The notes beneath the pieces are model-generated. The model was not told the origin of the DNA. It ran no database searches and worked only from the letters and a program-made list of their open reading frames with translations. 64,000 nucleotides of DNA from CAYTID01 sp964437735 (GTDB lineage: Bacteria; Bacteroidota; Ignavibacteria; UBA10030; BY39): the NCBI GenBank assembly GCA_964437735.1, contig CAYTID010000002.1:1-64000 (forward strand), written 5' to 3'. The translations under genes were made by a program, and so were the position numbers. Shown one piece after another: positions 10,010-19,404 of this stretch (positions are counted from its first letter, which is position 1; each line of letters begins with the position of its first letter).

Positions 10010-10495
10010 TTACGACTTTTCACAAAATCTTTCTATAATTGTACCAATTATATTTGTAGTCGATCTATCCGGGAGAAATTCTATCGTTACAACTTTGCCT
10101 CCCTCTTTTTCGACTAAATCTTTACCTACAATATCTTCAACTTTCCAATCTGCACCTTTAACAAGTACATCAGGTAAAATTTCAGAAATTAAATTAAAAG
10201 GAGTATCTTCATCAAATAAGATAACATAATCCACCATTACCAGATTTGATAATACGTAAGCCCTATCATCTTGATAAACTATCGGTTTTTTGTCGCCTTT
10301 AATTCTTTTCACCGATTGATCCGAATTCATACCTACAATCAGCAAATCACCAAGCGATTTAGCTTTTTCCAAATATTCAACATGACCACGATGGATGATA
10401 TCGAATACTCCGTTGGTAAATACTACAGTTTTTAAATTATTTTTAAAATCAGCTCGGATTTTTATTAACTCTTTTATTTTTATTACGCTTCCCAT
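10010..10495 (-). CDS. rfaE2: D-glycero-beta-D-manno-heptose 1-phosphate adenylyltransferase
   Basis: Nucleotidyltransferase that forms ADP-D-glycero-beta-D-manno-heptose from heptose 1-phosphate and ATP. The 161-residue protein has the cytidylyltransferase-type core: TNGVFDIIHRGHVEYLEKAK with the HxGH motif at H35-H38, then the GMNSDQSVKRIKG segment and the terminal DRSTTNIIGTI motif of the RfaE2 family. It is the stand-alone version of the C-terminal half of HldE and follows the kinase half (rfaE1) by 6 bases, so both steps are co-transcribed. The product feeds LPS core heptosyltransferases; a GT9 enzyme is encoded at 54262-55338. Confidence 0.95.
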   Translation of the reverse strand: MGSVIKIKELIKIRADFKNNLKTVVFTNGVFDIIHRGHVEYLEKAKSLGDLLIVGMNSDQSVKRIKGDKKPIVYQDDRAYVLSNLVMVDYVILFDEDTPFNLISEILPDVLVKGADWKVEDIVGKDLVEKEGGKVVTIEFLPDRSTTNIIGTIIERFCEKS

Positions 10496-10501
10496 TATTT
10501 T

Positions 10502-11500
10502 TTATAAATGATTAATATCTTCGAGTAAAGTTTCGAATAAAACCGTCTTATCAATCGGAATGATACCCACTTCACCACAAACAATTCCTCCTGCTGTGTT
10601 TGCCATTACCGCAGCTTCCTGTATTGATGCTCCTGATGAAATTGCAATAGTTAGTGTTGATATAACCGTATCGCCTGCTCCTGAAACATCCGCAACCTTT
10701 CTGGCTGTTGTCGGTATTTTATGAAATATTCCATCTTTCCCGAAAACTGCCATTCCTTTTTCGCCTCTGGTGATAATTACATTTTCAGCATTTAATTCCT
10801 TCTGTATTTTTTTCCCTGCTTTTTCCAGAGAATCCTCATCCGATATTTTAATTCCCAGGACTTCTTCAGTTTCTTTTCTATTGGGTTTAAATACAGTAAC
10901 ATTTTGATAATCGAAAAAATTGGAAAATTTTGGATCGACAGAAATAATTTTATTGTGGTCAGTTGCGATTTTAACAATTTCTTCAATAATTCTTTTTCCA
11001 ATCACACCCTTATTGTAATCCTGAAAGATTATTCCATTTAAATCCGAAATATTCCGTCTAATGAAATCTATGATGTTATCCTGAATCGTTTGTGATATTT
11101 GTGAGCAGTCTTCCTTGTCAATTCTGACAACATGCTGGTGTTCTGCAATTACTCGGGTTTTTGTTGTTGTTGGTCGTGTTTCATCAATCATTATCCCGGA
11201 TATATCAAAACCTAACTCTTTTGATATACTTAATAAAATTTTGGCATCCTGATCATCTCCTAAAACTCCGAGCAATACCGGGATGCAACCCAAGGATTTG
11301 ATATTGTTAGCAACGTTTGCTGCTCCGCCTAATCGCATAGATTCTGATTCGATCTCGACAATTGGTACCGGCGCTTCGGGTGAAATTCTGTTAACGCTCC
11401 CCCAAAAATAACGGTCGAGCATTAAGTCGCCGATTATGGCAAACTTTTTAGATTCGAAATTGTCAAATATTTGATTAATTCGTTTTTCAGTAATTTTCAT
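10502..11500 (-). CDS. rfaE1: D-glycero-beta-D-manno-heptose-7-phosphate kinase
   Basis: PfkB-family kinase that makes heptose 1,7-bisphosphate in the ADP-heptose pathway. The 332 residues carry the N-terminal family motif RLGGAANVANNIKSLG (57-71) and the anion-hole and catalytic motif DVSGAGDT (271-278, catalytic base Asp277). VDPK (188-191) and KPNRKE (205-210) segments typical of HldE kinases are present. It is the stand-alone form of the N-terminal half of HldE. It is probably the first gene of the minus-strand block running to lnt, as the next gene is divergent. The intermediate phosphatase GmhB and the isomerase GmhA are not in this window. Confidence 0.95.
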   Translation of the reverse strand: MKITEKRINQIFDNFESKKFAIIGDLMLDRYFWGSVNRISPEAPVPIVEIESESMRLGGAANVANNIKSLGCIPVLLGVLGDDQDAKILLSISKELGFDISGIMIDETRPTTTKTRVIAEHQHVVRIDKEDCSQISQTIQDNIIDFIRRNISDLNGIIFQDYNKGVIGKRIIEEIVKIATDHNKIISVDPKFSNFFDYQNVTVFKPNRKETEEVLGIKISDEDSLEKAGKKIQKELNAENVIITRGEKGMAVFGKDGIFHKIPTTARKVADVSGAGDTVISTLTIAISSGASIQEAAVMANTAGGIVCGEVGIIPIDKTVLFETLLEDINHL

Positions 11501-11556
11501 AATTCAGATAATGTTCTTTATTTTTAATAAATATATATAGAAACTCAAAGACATTC

Positions 11557-11594
11557 AAGTTATTCTTTAATTTTGAATTATAAATTCAAATAAC
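11557..11594. promoter_or_regulatory. AT-rich palindrome in divergent promoter region
   Basis: The 110-base gap between the divergent rfaE1 and SpoU-methyltransferase genes must hold promoters for both. It contains a perfect 8-base inverted repeat, TTTGAATT (11572-11579) and AATTCAAA (11583-11590), with a 3-base centre, nested in a looser GTTATT/AATAAC pair. It could be an operator. AT-rich DNA produces such palindromes by chance, so confidence is low. Confidence 0.25.
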
Positions 11595-11610
11595 TATATT
11601 TTTCTTCGGA

Positions 11611-12414
11611 ATGCAAGAATATCAAAAAATACCGAAAAGTATGCTCAAATATTTGAGCAAGCTAAATCAGAAAAAATTTCGAAAAGAATTTGGGCTATTT
11701 ATTATCGAAGGCGAAAAAATAATGGCTGAAGCATTAAATTCAGATTGGAATCTCAAACTAATTGTCGCTAGCGATGATTTTATACTAAAATCGGCTAATT
11801 TGGAAATATTCGAAGCAATTTCAAAGAAAAATATTGAACTGTTTTCTGCATCAAATCGTGAAATATCAAAGATTACTGATACCGTCACACCTCCCGGTAT
11901 TTTAGCAGCAGTCGAAATGAAAAATATTAATCTTTCTTACAATAATTTTAATAATCAGAATACTTCGATAATTGTTGCTCTTGATGGGATTTCAGATGCC
12001 GGAAATCTCGGAACAATCATCAGGACTTGTGATTGGTTTAAAACCGATTTGGTACTCATCGGAAAAAATTCGGTGGAATTATTTAATCCTAAAGTTATAC
12101 GTAGTACAATGGGATCCATTTTCCATATTCCGATAATCACAGACTTGGACCTGCAAACCGAAATAATTAAATTAAAAGAAAAGGGTTACAGAATTTATAC
12201 GACCGAATTAGATAGTGATCCTGTAGAAAATATTGAATTTGCTGAAAGATCCGTTCTTATTCTCGGCAATGAATCACACGGGATAGATGATACGTTAAAT
12301 ATTTTATCAGATAAGAGGATTTCTATTAATAATTACGGGCGCGCCGAGTCACTTAATGTAGCTGTTGCAGGAGGAATCTTTCTTTTTCATTACCGTATAA
12401 AAATGAATAAATGA
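11611..12414 (+). CDS. SpoU/TrmH-family RNA 2'-O-methyltransferase
   Basis: SAM-dependent RNA ribose methyltransferase with the SPOUT knot fold. The 267-residue protein has an N-terminal substrate-binding domain (about 5-100, starting with the LSKLNQKKFRKEFGLFIIEG pattern) and a C-terminal SpoU catalytic domain. Motif 1 is GISDAGNLGTIIRTCDWF (126-143, with Asn131 and Arg138), motif 2 is LILGNESHGID (216-226) and motif 3 is ESLNVAVAGGI (246-256). This architecture is shared by RlmB- and TsnR-like enzymes that modify 23S rRNA; the target nucleoside cannot be told from sequence. It is transcribed divergently from rfaE1 and may lead into the outer-membrane protein gene 65 bases downstream. Confidence 0.92.
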   Translation: MQEYQKIPKSMLKYLSKLNQKKFRKEFGLFIIEGEKIMAEALNSDWNLKLIVASDDFILKSANLEIFEAISKKNIELFSASNREISKITDTVTPPGILAAVEMKNINLSYNNFNNQNTSIIVALDGISDAGNLGTIIRTCDWFKTDLVLIGKNSVELFNPKVIRSTMGSIFHIPIITDLDLQTEIIKLKEKGYRIYTTELDSDPVENIEFAERSVLILGNESHGIDDTLNILSDKRISINNYGRAESLNVAVAGGIFLFHYRIKMNK

Positions 12415-12479
12415 GAATTTTATTTGATTTTTGAAATGTGTTTTATTATTTTTTAATAAGAAAATCATTAAGTGGAATT

Positions 12480-15400
12480 ATGATGAAAACAATTTTTTTT
12501 AGATTATTCACATTTTTGTTTCTTTTTGCCGGATTTGCTCAAACGATCATTTCACAAGAAACTATATTTGGTAAAAATAAAATTCAGTACAAAAATTTTA
12601 ACTGGTATTTTATACAAACAGACCATTTTGATATTTATTTCACAGATGGGGGGAAATATATCGCTGAATATTCAGCGCATGTTGCAGAAGAATCTTACAA
12701 GTCAATCAGTCGGTCTTTTGGCTATCAAATTTTCAAAAGAATTCCGCTGATTTTATATAATTCGCACAACGATTTTCAACAAACGAATGTGGTAAATATT
12801 TATCTTGAGGAAGGGATCGGCGGAGTTACTGAATTATTTAAAAACAGAGTTATAATACCTTTTGAGGGGGATTATAAAAAATTCAGACACGTAATTCACC
12901 ATGAACTCGTGCACGCTGTAATAAACGACATGTTTTATGGGGGTTCAATACAATCGATCATAAGCAATAATATAACATTGCAGCTTCCCTTATGGTTTAA
13001 TGAAGGACTGGCGGAATATGAAGCACTTAAATGGGATACCGAATCGGATATGTACATCAGGGATGTAACTATCCACGAAAAACTTCCGCCGATTGATTAC
13101 CTGAACGGTTATCTCGCCTATCGCGGCGGACAAGCGGTTTGGTTTTATATCGCTTCAAAGTACGGTGAACAAAAAGTAGGTGAAATCCTAAATAAAATCC
13201 GTTCAACAAGAAGTGTGGATCAAGGATTTAAAAGCGCTATCGGTTTGAGCGTAAAGGAATTAGACGAACGCTGGCAAAAGGAAATGAAGGTTAAGTACTG
13301 GCCCGATATAGCAAAACGTGAAGAACCACACGACTACGCGCGTCGACTGACCGACCACACAAAGGACGGGAGCTTTTTTAACACAAGCCCCGCAATTTCA
13401 CCTCAAGGTGATTTGATAGCTTTTATTTCTAATCGCGACGATTATTTCGATATATTTTTGATGAATACTTTCGACGGAAAAATTGTATCTAAATTGGTAA
13501 AAGGCCAAAGAACTGCTGATTTTGAAGAATTACATTTATTGACCCCCGGAATGTCTTGGTCACCCGACGGAAAAAAAATTGCCCTGTCTTCAAAAAGCGG
13601 CGCTAGTGATGCCATATATATTATCGATGTTTATACTAAAAATTCTGAAAAAATCGAATTCGACCTCGATGGTATTTTTACAGTCGATTGGTCTCCTAGC
13701 GGTGATAAACTGACCTTCGTCGGAAATACTTCTATCCAATCAGATATTTATATTTACGATTTAAAAACAAGCGAATTAATTAATCTGACGAACGATGTTT
13801 TTTCTGATTCGGAACCAATGTGGTCACACGATGGAAAATCTATTTATTTCGTATCCGACCGAAAAGATTTTGTAAATTCAAATAAAATCAACACTGGACT
13901 AAAAATTCAATTCCTCGAATACAATTACAAAGATATTTATAAAATAGATATTGAAACAAAATATATTGAGCGAATACTAAATTTACCCGAAAGCGACCAG
14001 ACCTCCCCCGTTGCCACTTCCGACGGTAAAAATTTAATGTTCATTTCTGATAAAAACGGTATCAATAATATTTATAATCTAAATTTAGAAACAAAAGAAC
14101 TTGTACCCCTTACTAACTCATTAAGCGGGATTTACCAGATTTCTCTCTCAAGAGATATGAATAAGCTTGCCTTTTCCTCCCTATCGAACGGAGCATTCAA
14201 TATATACGTTCTCAGAACTCCTCTGGAAAAAAGATTAAAAACCTTGGAGTTGGAGCCAACCGATTTCGTAAAACAAAAATATCAGATTTTCACGGATGTC
14301 CAAGAGGAAATTTCCAGTAAAGACACAATAAAGATTTCGGATGACATTATTATAAAAACGGATGCCCATGATTCGACTGACATTTATGAAGATAATGTAA
14401 AAATTGATTTCAAAAATTATGTATTTACTCCATCTAACCTGAAAGACCTAAACAAAGGACCAGATACAAGCATCTCACTTGCAGTAAAAAATAACATTGA
14501 CAGTGAGGGAAATTTAATTGTCAATAAGTATAAGCTAAACTTTTCACCCGACATTGTGTATGGAAATGCGGGATATAATACATATTTTGGAGTTCAAGGC
14601 TCTACGATTATGACGTTCAGCGATATGCTTGGAAATCATCAGATATACCTTCTCACTAATTTTCTAGGTGATCTTAAGAACAGTGATTTGGGCTTTGCTT
14701 ACATTTATCTGCAGTCCCGTATTGATTACGGGATTCAAGGTTTTCATAGCGCACGATTTTTAATACTCGGAGATCAATTCGGCTTTGGCTCACTCTACAG
14801 GTACAGGACTTACGGCGCTGCTTTGAGCGCATCCTACCCTTTCACGAAATTCAACCGACTTGAATTTGGGCTGAACTGGATCACGATCACAAAAGAAAAC
14901 ATGGATTTTTCAAATGTACCAATAGAGCGCCGTCAGGTATTAATGCCTTCCCTGAGTTATGTGCATGATAACACTCTTTGGGGAATTACATCACCCGCAA
15001 ACGGACGACGGTATAATCTAACGATATACGGTACACCTAATATTTCAAATGAGTCACTTAGTTTTGTATCAGTGTTATGTGATTACAGAAATTATTTACG
15101 TCTTGGTAAGTATTATGTATTCGCAAGCCGATTAGCTGCCGGTGCAAGTTTTGGAGCAAATCCACAGCGATTCATCATCGGAGGCGTTGATAACTGGTTA
15201 AATCGCGAATTTACTAACGATCAAATTCCAATTGAAAATGCTGAAGATTTTCTTTTCCTGACATCAGGAGTCCCGCTTCGAGGTCATATTTATAACACAC
15301 GGATCGGTACAAAATACTTCCTCGTTAATAATGAAATTAGGTTTCCTTTACTTGGTTACCTGGCAGCCGGACCGTTGCCAATTTTCTGGCAAAGTTTGAC

Positions 15401-15629
15401 CGGTGTACTTTTCCTCGATGTCGGAGCTGCCTGGAAAGATAAAAAAGATTTTCAAGCATTTGCAAAAAATTCTGAGGGAACATATATAAAAGACCTATTG
15501 GCGGGAACTGGTACGGGCGTGAGAATTTACTTGCTAGGATTTTTGGTAAAATTTGATGTCGGTTGGTGGTTTAATCTTCAGGGATTTTCCAAACCGAGAT
15601 ACTATATTTCTCTAGGTACAGATTTCTAA
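12480..15629 (+). CDS. Outer-membrane protein: metallopeptidase-like, beta-propeller and surface-antigen barrel fusion
   Basis: About 1049 residues with three recognisable parts. A signal peptide (MMKTIFFRLFTFLFLFAG) leads into a peptidase MA-like domain with a full zinc motif HELVH (141-145) and a downstream WFNEGLAEYEA Glu that would be the third ligand. Next come TolB/PD40-type propeller repeats (about 280-590), recognisable from repeated SPDGKKI, SPSGDKL and SHDGKSIYFVSDR units. The last part (about 670-1049) resembles a BamA/TamA-type surface-antigen barrel, with YNLTIYGTP strands and a terminal aromatic F. I use the ATG at 12480 because the frame upstream is only reachable by a GTG and the signal peptide begins here. 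The substrate is unknown; the zinc motif predicts real protease activity. Confidence 0.82.
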   Translation: MMKTIFFRLFTFLFLFAGFAQTIISQETIFGKNKIQYKNFNWYFIQTDHFDIYFTDGGKYIAEYSAHVAEESYKSISRSFGYQIFKRIPLILYNSHNDFQQTNVVNIYLEEGIGGVTELFKNRVIIPFEGDYKKFRHVIHHELVHAVINDMFYGGSIQSIISNNITLQLPLWFNEGLAEYEALKWDTESDMYIRDVTIHEKLPPIDYLNGYLAYRGGQAVWFYIASKYGEQKVGEILNKIRSTRSVDQGFKSAIGLSVKELDERWQKEMKVKYWPDIAKREEPHDYARRLTDHTKDGSFFNTSPAISPQGDLIAFISNRDDYFDIFLMNTFDGKIVSKLVKGQRTADFEELHLLTPGMSWSPDGKKIALSSKSGASDAIYIIDVYTKNSEKIEFDLDGIFTVDWSPSGDKLTFVGNTSIQSDIYIYDLKTSELINLTNDVFSDSEPMWSHDGKSIYFVSDRKDFVNSNKINTGLKIQFLEYNYKDIYKIDIETKYIERILNLPESDQTSPVATSDGKNLMFISDKNGINNIYNLNLETKELVPLTNSLSGIYQISLSRDMNKLAFSSLSNGAFNIYVLRTPLEKRLKTLELEPTDFVKQKYQIFTDVQEEISSKDTIKISDDIIIKTDAHDSTDIYEDNVKIDFKNYVFTPSNLKDLNKGPDTSISLAVKNNIDSEGNLIVNKYKLNFSPDIVYGNAGYNTYFGVQGSTIMTFSDMLGNHQIYLLTNFLGDLKNSDLGFAYIYLQSRIDYGIQGFHSARFLILGDQFGFGSLYRYRTYGAALSASYPFTKFNRLEFGLNWITITKENMDFSNVPIERRQVLMPSLSYVHDNTLWGITSPANGRRYNLTIYGTPNISNESLSFVSVLCDYRNYLRLGKYYVFASRLAAGASFGANPQRFIIGGVDNWLNREFTNDQIPIENAEDFLFLTSGVPLRGHIYNTRIGTKYFLVNNEIRFPLLGYLAAGPLPIFWQSLTGVLFLDVGAAWKDKKDFQAFAKNSEGTYIKDLLAGTGTGVRIYLLGFLVKFDVGWWFNLQGFSKPRYYISLGTDF

Positions 15630-15662
15630 TCTTTTATTAAGAACAATTTTATTTTGATAAAT

Positions 15663-16520
15663 ATGAAATATTCAATTGTTATATTCTTAATTTTTGTTTT
15701 TGCCGGTTGCAGCATTCAACAACTTGCGATCAGATCGGTAGGGACAATTATGGACAACGGTTATGTTGTTTTAAATGAAGAAGAAGATTTAGATATAGCA
15801 GAAAAAAGCGCTGCCTCAAACTTAAAACTGATCGAGGCAATGCTCAAATCGGATCCTGAAAACCACAACCTGTTGCTGTTAGCTTGCAAGGGATATACAA
15901 GTTACGCACTCGGTTTTGTGGAAGATGAAAGCGTTGACAGGGCAAAATTATTTTACAGCAGATCAACTGATTACGGTTTAAAAATTCTTAACAAGAACCG
16001 AAAATTTGCCGAAACATCAAATTCCGATTTGGAGCAATTTATAGCCGCACTTCAGACTTTCAAAAAAGAAGATATCCCCGCATTATTTTGGACAGCTATC
16101 GGTTGGGGTTCATACGTAAGTTTGTCATTGACAGAACCTCAAGCATTAGCAGATTTACCAAAAATTGAAGCTATAATGGTTTATATAACTAAGAAAGATC
16201 CCTCTTATTTTTATGGTGGAGCGCACTTCTTTCTCGGCACTCTTTACGGCAGCAGACCAAAAATACTTGGCGGCAATCCCGAAAAATCTAAAGATCATTT
16301 TGAAAAATGTCTATCTATCAACAACGGTAAATTTTTAATGACGTATGTTTACTTTGCTCGATCATATGCCGTTCAAACTCAGAACCAGGATCTTTTCGAA
16401 AATATGCTTACGAAGGTGGATGAAGCATCTTTGGACATTTTACCAGAAGCACGATTATCCAATGCAATAGCAAAGAAAAAAGCAACATTACTAAGAAATT
16501 CAATTAATGATTTATTCTGA
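15663..16520 (+). CDS. TatT-like TPR lipoprotein of a TRAP transporter
   Basis: A 285-residue predicted lipoprotein: signal MKYSIVIFLIFVFAGC with a lipobox Cys16, then an all-helical body built of TPR-like hairpins. It matches the TatT component described in Treponema pallidum, where a trimeric TPR lipoprotein partners a TRAP solute-binding protein. Family-like stretches include AACKGYTSYALGFVEDES-type helices, IGWGSYVSLS and PSYFYGGAHFFLGTLYGSRP. I chose the ATG at 15663; an in-frame TTG lies 9 bases upstream. It heads the operon with dctP, dctQ and dctM, which supports the assignment strongly. Its suggested role is handing ligand to the binding protein at the membrane. Confidence 0.88.
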   Translation: MKYSIVIFLIFVFAGCSIQQLAIRSVGTIMDNGYVVLNEEEDLDIAEKSAASNLKLIEAMLKSDPENHNLLLLACKGYTSYALGFVEDESVDRAKLFYSRSTDYGLKILNKNRKFAETSNSDLEQFIAALQTFKKEDIPALFWTAIGWGSYVSLSLTEPQALADLPKIEAIMVYITKKDPSYFYGGAHFFLGTLYGSRPKILGGNPEKSKDHFEKCLSINNGKFLMTYVYFARSYAVQTQNQDLFENMLTKVDEASLDILPEARLSNAIAKKKATLLRNSINDLF

Positions 16521-16534
16521 AAGGTGAACAATTG
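16521..16534 (+). promoter_or_regulatory. Ribosome-binding site and TTG start of dctP
   Basis: AAGGTGA at 16521-16527 precedes a TTG at 16532. It is the only start compatible with the signal peptide, so this site decides the dctP start. Confidence 0.65.
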
Positions 16535-17542
16535 CAAAATTATATAATCGGACTATTATTATTATTTATTTTCTCACAAGCCTCAGCACAGGAATACACA
16601 ATAAAATTTGCCACCCTCGCTCCTGAAGGGACAACTTGGTTGAATGTTATGAAGGAATTCGACAGTGCGATACGAAAAGAAAGCGGAGGCAAATTAGGTT
16701 TTAAAATCTATCCCGGCGGCGTACAGGGCGATGAAAAAGATATTTTACGGAAAATCAGGCTTGGACAATTGCACAGCACCGGAATTACAGGTGTCGGAAT
16801 CGGAGAAATTGCTCCAAAGGCGAGAATACTCGATTCACCCTTTCTTTTTAAAACGTATGACGAAGTTGACCATATTTATAAAACTTTTGATAAAGATTTC
16901 CGCGATGCATTTGATCAGGGAGGATATATCCTATTAGGTTGGGCTGAGGTAGGATTTGTTTATGTTTTCACAAATTCTCCGATCAGGGAACAGGAAGATA
17001 TGAAAAATGTAAAAATGTGGGCATGGGAAGGCGATCCGATCGCCGAAGCGGCTTTTCAGACACTGGGGATCAATCCAATACCACTTTCAGTTACCGACGT
17101 TCTGACATCACTTCAAACCAATCTCATAGATGGAGTTTATACATCTCCCCTTGCCGCGCTCGGATTACAATGGTGGACCAGGGTAAAGTATATTTTCACG
17201 GTTCCACTTGCCGATGCAGCGGGTGCCGTTGTCATCTCAAAAAAAATGTTCAATAAGATGCCAAACGATTTACAAGAAATTTTAATTCGTAACGGACAAA
17301 AATATATGTCAAGGTTAACAAAACTAAGCCGTGAAGAAAATGCTAAATCACTTGATATATTGAAAAAAAACGGTATGATTTTCACAGAGCCGGGTTCAAA
17401 AAAATCGCTGAGTGAATATTATGAACTTGGAAAAAAAGCAAGAAAATCTCTTATCGGCAGATTGTACGATCAGGAATTTTTAAACAGAGTTGAAAAAGAG
17501 GTTATTGAGTACCGGAATAATAACAATAAATCTTCACAATGA
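16532..17542 (+). CDS. dctP: TRAP transporter solute-binding protein, DctP family (TatP-like)
   Basis: Periplasmic receptor of a TRAP transporter, 336 residues. The start is a TTG at 16532, supported by an AAGGTGA ribosome-binding site at 16521-16527 and by the signal peptide that begins there (cleavage after SQASA). No ATG or GTG is in frame before the mature domain. The mature sequence opens with IKFATLAPEGTTWLNVM, a standard DctP start. The position where most DctP proteins carry the ligand-binding Arg reads VKMWAWEGDP, with Trp163 in its place; this fits receptors of TatT-associated systems thought to bind non-acidic ligands. The gene lies 11 bases after the TatT gene and overlaps dctQ by ATGA. 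Confidence 0.93.
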   Translation: MQNYIIGLLLLFIFSQASAQEYTIKFATLAPEGTTWLNVMKEFDSAIRKESGGKLGFKIYPGGVQGDEKDILRKIRLGQLHSTGITGVGIGEIAPKARILDSPFLFKTYDEVDHIYKTFDKDFRDAFDQGGYILLGWAEVGFVYVFTNSPIREQEDMKNVKMWAWEGDPIAEAAFQTLGINPIPLSVTDVLTSLQTNLIDGVYTSPLAALGLQWWTRVKYIFTVPLADAAGAVVISKKMFNKMPNDLQEILIRNGQKYMSRLTKLSREENAKSLDILKKNGMIFTEPGSKKSLSEYYELGKKARKSLIGRLYDQEFLNRVEKEVIEYRNNNNKSSQ

Positions 17543-18054
17543 AATTTCTCCGCTTCATTAGCACCTCGATATCTCATTTAGAAAAATGGCTTGTAGTTTT
17601 TATGCTGGCAACAATGATATTGCTGGCTTTTTTACAAGTCGTCCTACGGAATTTTTTTTCCACAGGCATTCTTTGGGCTGATCCCTTCCTGCGTCACCTT
17701 GTTTTATGGATTTGCTTCCTCGGGGCTTCACTCGCGACTTTGGAAGACAGGCATATCAATATTGACGTATTGAACCGATTTTTAAAACCAAAATTGAAAA
17801 TATTTTCCGGCATTATCATAAATATTTTTGCCATTTATGTTTCATATCTTCTCGCAGATGCGTCGTTTACTTTTATCAAAGACGAAATGAACGCAGCGAC
17901 AATTGCTTTCCGTATCGGAAAAATTGAATTTTTGACCTGGCATCTGCAAATTATTATCCTTATCGGATTTAGCATTATGATATTCCGGTTCTTTATCAAA
18001 GCCGTGGAAAATATAATTGAAATCTTTAAAAAAAAACAATCCGAGAATAAATAA
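17539..18054 (+). CDS. dctQ: TRAP transporter small permease, DctQ family
   Basis: A 171-residue membrane protein with four hydrophobic segments (about 17-35, 50-66, 90-108 and 133-153), the DctQ layout. The loop motif ATLEDRHINIDVLNRFL is the family signature after the second helix. It pairs with DctM to form the Na+-coupled membrane domain. Its ATG overlaps the dctP stop by 4 bases and its stop overlaps the dctM start by one base (TAATG), so the three are translationally coupled. The C-terminus is a short basic cytoplasmic tail. Confidence 0.94.
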   Translation: MKFLRFISTSISHLEKWLVVFMLATMILLAFLQVVLRNFFSTGILWADPFLRHLVLWICFLGASLATLEDRHINIDVLNRFLKPKLKIFSGIIINIFAIYVSYLLADASFTFIKDEMNAATIAFRIGKIEFLTWHLQIIILIGFSIMIFRFFIKAVENIIEIFKKKQSENK

Positions 18055-19334
18055 TGGAAGCCATACTTATTATTCTCGGACTCATTTTGCTCACTTTTTT
18101 TGGCGCCCCTCTATTCTCGATCATAGGTATAATCGGATTAATGGCGTTTGTAGCAGCTGATATCGATGCTTCGGCTGTTATCGTTGAATTATACAGACTT
18201 GCGAATACACCGATCTTAATTGCAATACCTTTATTTACTTTTGCCGGATATGTGTTAGCTGATTCCAAATCACCACAAAGAATAGTAGGATTAGCACGGG
18301 CATTTTTTGGCTGGATTCCGGGGGGACTTTCTGTTGTTGCGCTTGTATCATGTGCAATTTTTACAGCTTTTACCGGCGCATCCGGTGTAACTATTATTGC
18401 TCTGGGCGGACTTTTATATCCCGTACTAATAAAAGAAAAATATCCGGAAAAATTTTCTCTTGGACTAATAACAACTTCAGGCAGCCTCGGATTATTATTC
18501 CCTCCAAGCCTGCCTATTATCCTTTATGCTCTTATCGCAAAGATTAGTATCGATAAATTATTTGTCGCAGGATTATTACCCGGCATACTCATAATTGTAA
18601 TTTTGGCAATTTACAGTGTAAGAACAGGTGTTGTTGCAAAAATTCCAAAATTTCCATTCACATTTAAGAATGTTATAGTATCAATAAAAGATGCCGCATG
18701 GGAAATTCCACTCCCTTTTATTATTGTCGGTGGAATTTATTCCGGATTTTTTACTGTAACAGAAGCCGCCGCTGTTACTGCCTTTTATGTTCTGATCGTT
18801 GAAGTTTTTATTTACCGAGATTTAAATTTGTTTCGTGAAATCCCGAAAATTATGCACAAAAGCATGATTCTTGTTGGGGCAATTCTCATTATTTTAGGTA
18901 CTGCTCTCGGACTTACGAATTATCTTATTGATGCTGAAGTACCAATGAAGCTTTTTGATTTGATACAAAAATATATTACGAGTAAAACGGCTTTTCTAAT
19001 TTTATTAAATGTGTTTTTGTTGATTGTCGGGATGATGATGGATATATTTTCCGCCATTATCGTTGTAGTACCCCTTATTATTCCCATTGCTTTGGCTTAT
19101 GGTGTTGATCCTGTCCACCTCGGAATAATATTTCTGACAAACCTCGAGATCGGATATGTTACTCCTCCCGTCGGATTAAATCTCTTTATTGCAAGCTACA
19201 GATTCGATAAATCTATCATAAAAGTCTATCTGTCTTCTCTCCCCTATATTGCCATCAGAATTGTCGCATTAATACTTGTCACATATATCCCACAAATCAG
19301 TTTATTTCTGGTAGAATTCTTCGGTATAAAGTAG
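18054..19334 (+). CDS. dctM: TRAP transporter large permease, DctM family
   Basis: The transport-channel subunit, 426 residues with about 10-12 membrane segments. DctM signatures include FTGASGVTIIALGGLLYP, LLFPPSLPIILYALIA and YVTPPVGLNLFIASYRF, the paired re-entrant hairpin regions that hold Na+ and substrate in this family. It is the last gene of the TatT-DctP-DctQ-DctM operon. No clear hairpin terminator follows the stop. The substrate is not known; the TatT partner and the altered DctP arginine site argue against a simple dicarboxylate. Confidence 0.95.
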   Translation: MEAILIILGLILLTFFGAPLFSIIGIIGLMAFVAADIDASAVIVELYRLANTPILIAIPLFTFAGYVLADSKSPQRIVGLARAFFGWIPGGLSVVALVSCAIFTAFTGASGVTIIALGGLLYPVLIKEKYPEKFSLGLITTSGSLGLLFPPSLPIILYALIAKISIDKLFVAGLLPGILIIVILAIYSVRTGVVAKIPKFPFTFKNVIVSIKDAAWEIPLPFIIVGGIYSGFFTVTEAAAVTAFYVLIVEVFIYRDLNLFREIPKIMHKSMILVGAILIILGTALGLTNYLIDAEVPMKLFDLIQKYITSKTAFLILLNVFLLIVGMMMDIFSAIIVVVPLIIPIALAYGVDPVHLGIIFLTNLEIGYVTPPVGLNLFIASYRFDKSIIKVYLSSLPYIAIRIVALILVTYIPQISLFLVEFFGIK

Positions 19335-19404
19335 TCAGTGAAAATATTATTTAAATTAAGAAATCCTTTTATTTTACAAGTCTAAATATCGTTAGAAAAG
19401 ATCT

